From an uncultured Megamonas sp. (lineage in GTDB: Bacteria > Bacillota_C > Negativicutes > Selenomonadales > Selenomonadaceae): 6,384 bases of DNA. The DNA lies in the NCBI GenBank assembly GCA_900556715.1, contig USPM01000039.1:1-6384 (forward strand), read 5' to 3'. The notes below the pieces were generated by a model. That model was not told the origin of the DNA. It made no database searches and worked only from the letters and a program-made list of their open reading frames with translations. Below, one piece after another: positions 5,646-6,384 of the stretch. Position 1 is the first letter of the stretch. Every line of letters starts with the position of its first letter. The position numbers and the translations under genes are program-made.

Positions 5646-6384
5646 TTGATTAAATTAGACCCTTCTATTTTACAAACCGTTACTAAACCTGCTCGTTATA
5701 CTGGCGGTGAATTAAATGCTGTACACAAAAATCACGATGAAGTAGATTGTCGCTTTGCTTTATCCATGCCTGATGTTTATGAAGTAGGTATGTCTAATCT
5801 AGGTTTAAAAATTCTCTATGAAGTATTAAACGAACGTCAAGATACTGTAGCTGAACGCGTTTATGCTCCTTGGCTTGATATGGAAGCTAAAATGAGAGAA
5901 CATAATATACCGCTCTATGCTTTAGAATCTTTTACACCAATCAAAGAATTTGATTTTGTCGGCTTTTCTCTTCAATATGAAATGATTTACACCAATGTCT
6001 TAAATATGTTAGACTTAGCCAATATTCCACTTTGGCAAAAAGACCGTACAGAAGATGATCCATTCATCGTCGGTGGTGGCCCTTGCGTATATAATGTTGA
6101 ACCTGTAGCTGATTTCTTTGATTTCTTTGTCATTGGTGAAGGTGAAGAAGTTTTAAATGAAATTGTAGAAACTTTTATCACTTGGAAAAAACAAGGTAAA
6201 ATTGGTGGTAGACAAGGATTTTTAAAAACACTTGCAAAATTAGATGGCATCTATGTTCCTTCATTATATGAAGTTCATTACAATGAAGACAATACTTTTA
6301 AAGAAATTTTGCCTCTTTGCCCCGAAGCAAAACCTGTAATTAATAAACGTGTAATCAAAAATTTCCGCGACTCTTTCGCTATCA
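5646..6384 (+). CDS. TIGR03960-type B12-binding-domain radical SAM protein, N-terminal part
   Basis: The first 246 codons of a gene that continues past the right edge. The sequence matches the N-terminal part of the TIGR03960 family of B12-binding-domain/radical SAM proteins: KPARYTGGELNAV near residue 14, then FALSMPDVYEVGMSNLGLKI, FVGFSLQYEMIYTN, FIVGGGPCVYNVEPVADFFD and VIGEGEE. The GEGE element is typical of B12-binding radical SAM enzymes. No DxHxxG cobalamin motif is visible, so B12 binding is not shown. The CxxxCxxC iron-sulfur motif is expected further on, outside the window. The substrate of this family is unknown. In related bacteria it often precedes a DUF2344 radical-SAM-linked protein, an RNase G gene and the rplU-rpmA ribosomal genes. 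The start is TTG with a good Shine-Dalgarno. Conserved sequence begins within about 15 codons of that start. Confidence 0.88.
   Translation, partial: MIKLDPSILQTVTKPARYTGGELNAVHKNHDEVDCRFALSMPDVYEVGMSNLGLKILYEVLNERQDTVAERVYAPWLDMEAKMREHNIPLYALESFTPIKEFDFVGFSLQYEMIYTNVLNMLDLANIPLWQKDRTEDDPFIVGGGPCVYNVEPVADFFDFFVIGEGEEVLNEIVETFITWKKQGKIGGRQGFLKTLAKLDGIYVPSLYEVHYNEDNTFKEILPLCPEAKPVINKRVIKNFRDSFAI

Noticed and set aside
5987..6250. 87-codon minus-strand ORF near the right edge
   Set aside because: Antisense to the radical-SAM gene, whose translation shows clear family motifs.

Overview
The window is AT-rich chromosomal DNA carrying ordinary bacterial housekeeping genes. Low GC, GGAGG-type ribosome binding sites, intrinsic hairpin terminators, a zinc-ribbon form of ribosomal protein L28, an aluminium-resistance/methionine gamma-lyase-family protein and an rsmD-coaD pair followed by a coiled-coil protein all fit Firmicutes. 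My best guess within that group is a Negativicutes (Selenomonas/Megamonas-like) genome, but this is inference from gene content and not a proven assignment.

Layout. The left part is read on the minus strand: a PLP-dependent Met gamma-lyase-family enzyme (111-1355), closed by a bidirectional hairpin terminator (41-70), and upstream of it rpmB (1489-1677), closed by a 42-bp perfectly palindromic terminator (1430-1471). A gene-poor stretch of about 380 bp (1678-2058) follows. It looks like a divergent promoter region: a near-consensus minus-strand promoter (1921-1950) would give rpmB a leader of about 237 nt that contains a possible 39-codon ORF, and a plus-strand extended -10 promoter (1992-2020) precedes nadE.

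The right part is read on the plus strand as a tight operon: nadE (glutamine-dependent NAD+ synthase), rsmD (16S rRNA m2G966 methyltransferase, start overlapping the nadE stop by 4 bp), coaD (phosphopantetheine adenylyltransferase, 3 nt after rsmD) and an uncharacterised soluble coiled-coil protein (5054-5548), ended by a hairpin terminator (5580-5625). After it begins a radical-SAM/B12-binding-type protein of the TIGR03960 kind, with a TTG start at 5646; it runs off the right edge.

The operon joins the last or near-last steps of two adenylate-containing cofactors (NAD and CoA) to rRNA modification. I found no mobile element, CRISPR array, tRNA or rRNA gene, and no convincing novel multi-gene system. 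The points most worth a second look are the rpmB leader with its small ORF, the TTGTA inverted repeats on the nadE promoter, the coiled-coil family next to coaD, and how the last gene is promoted so close behind a terminator.
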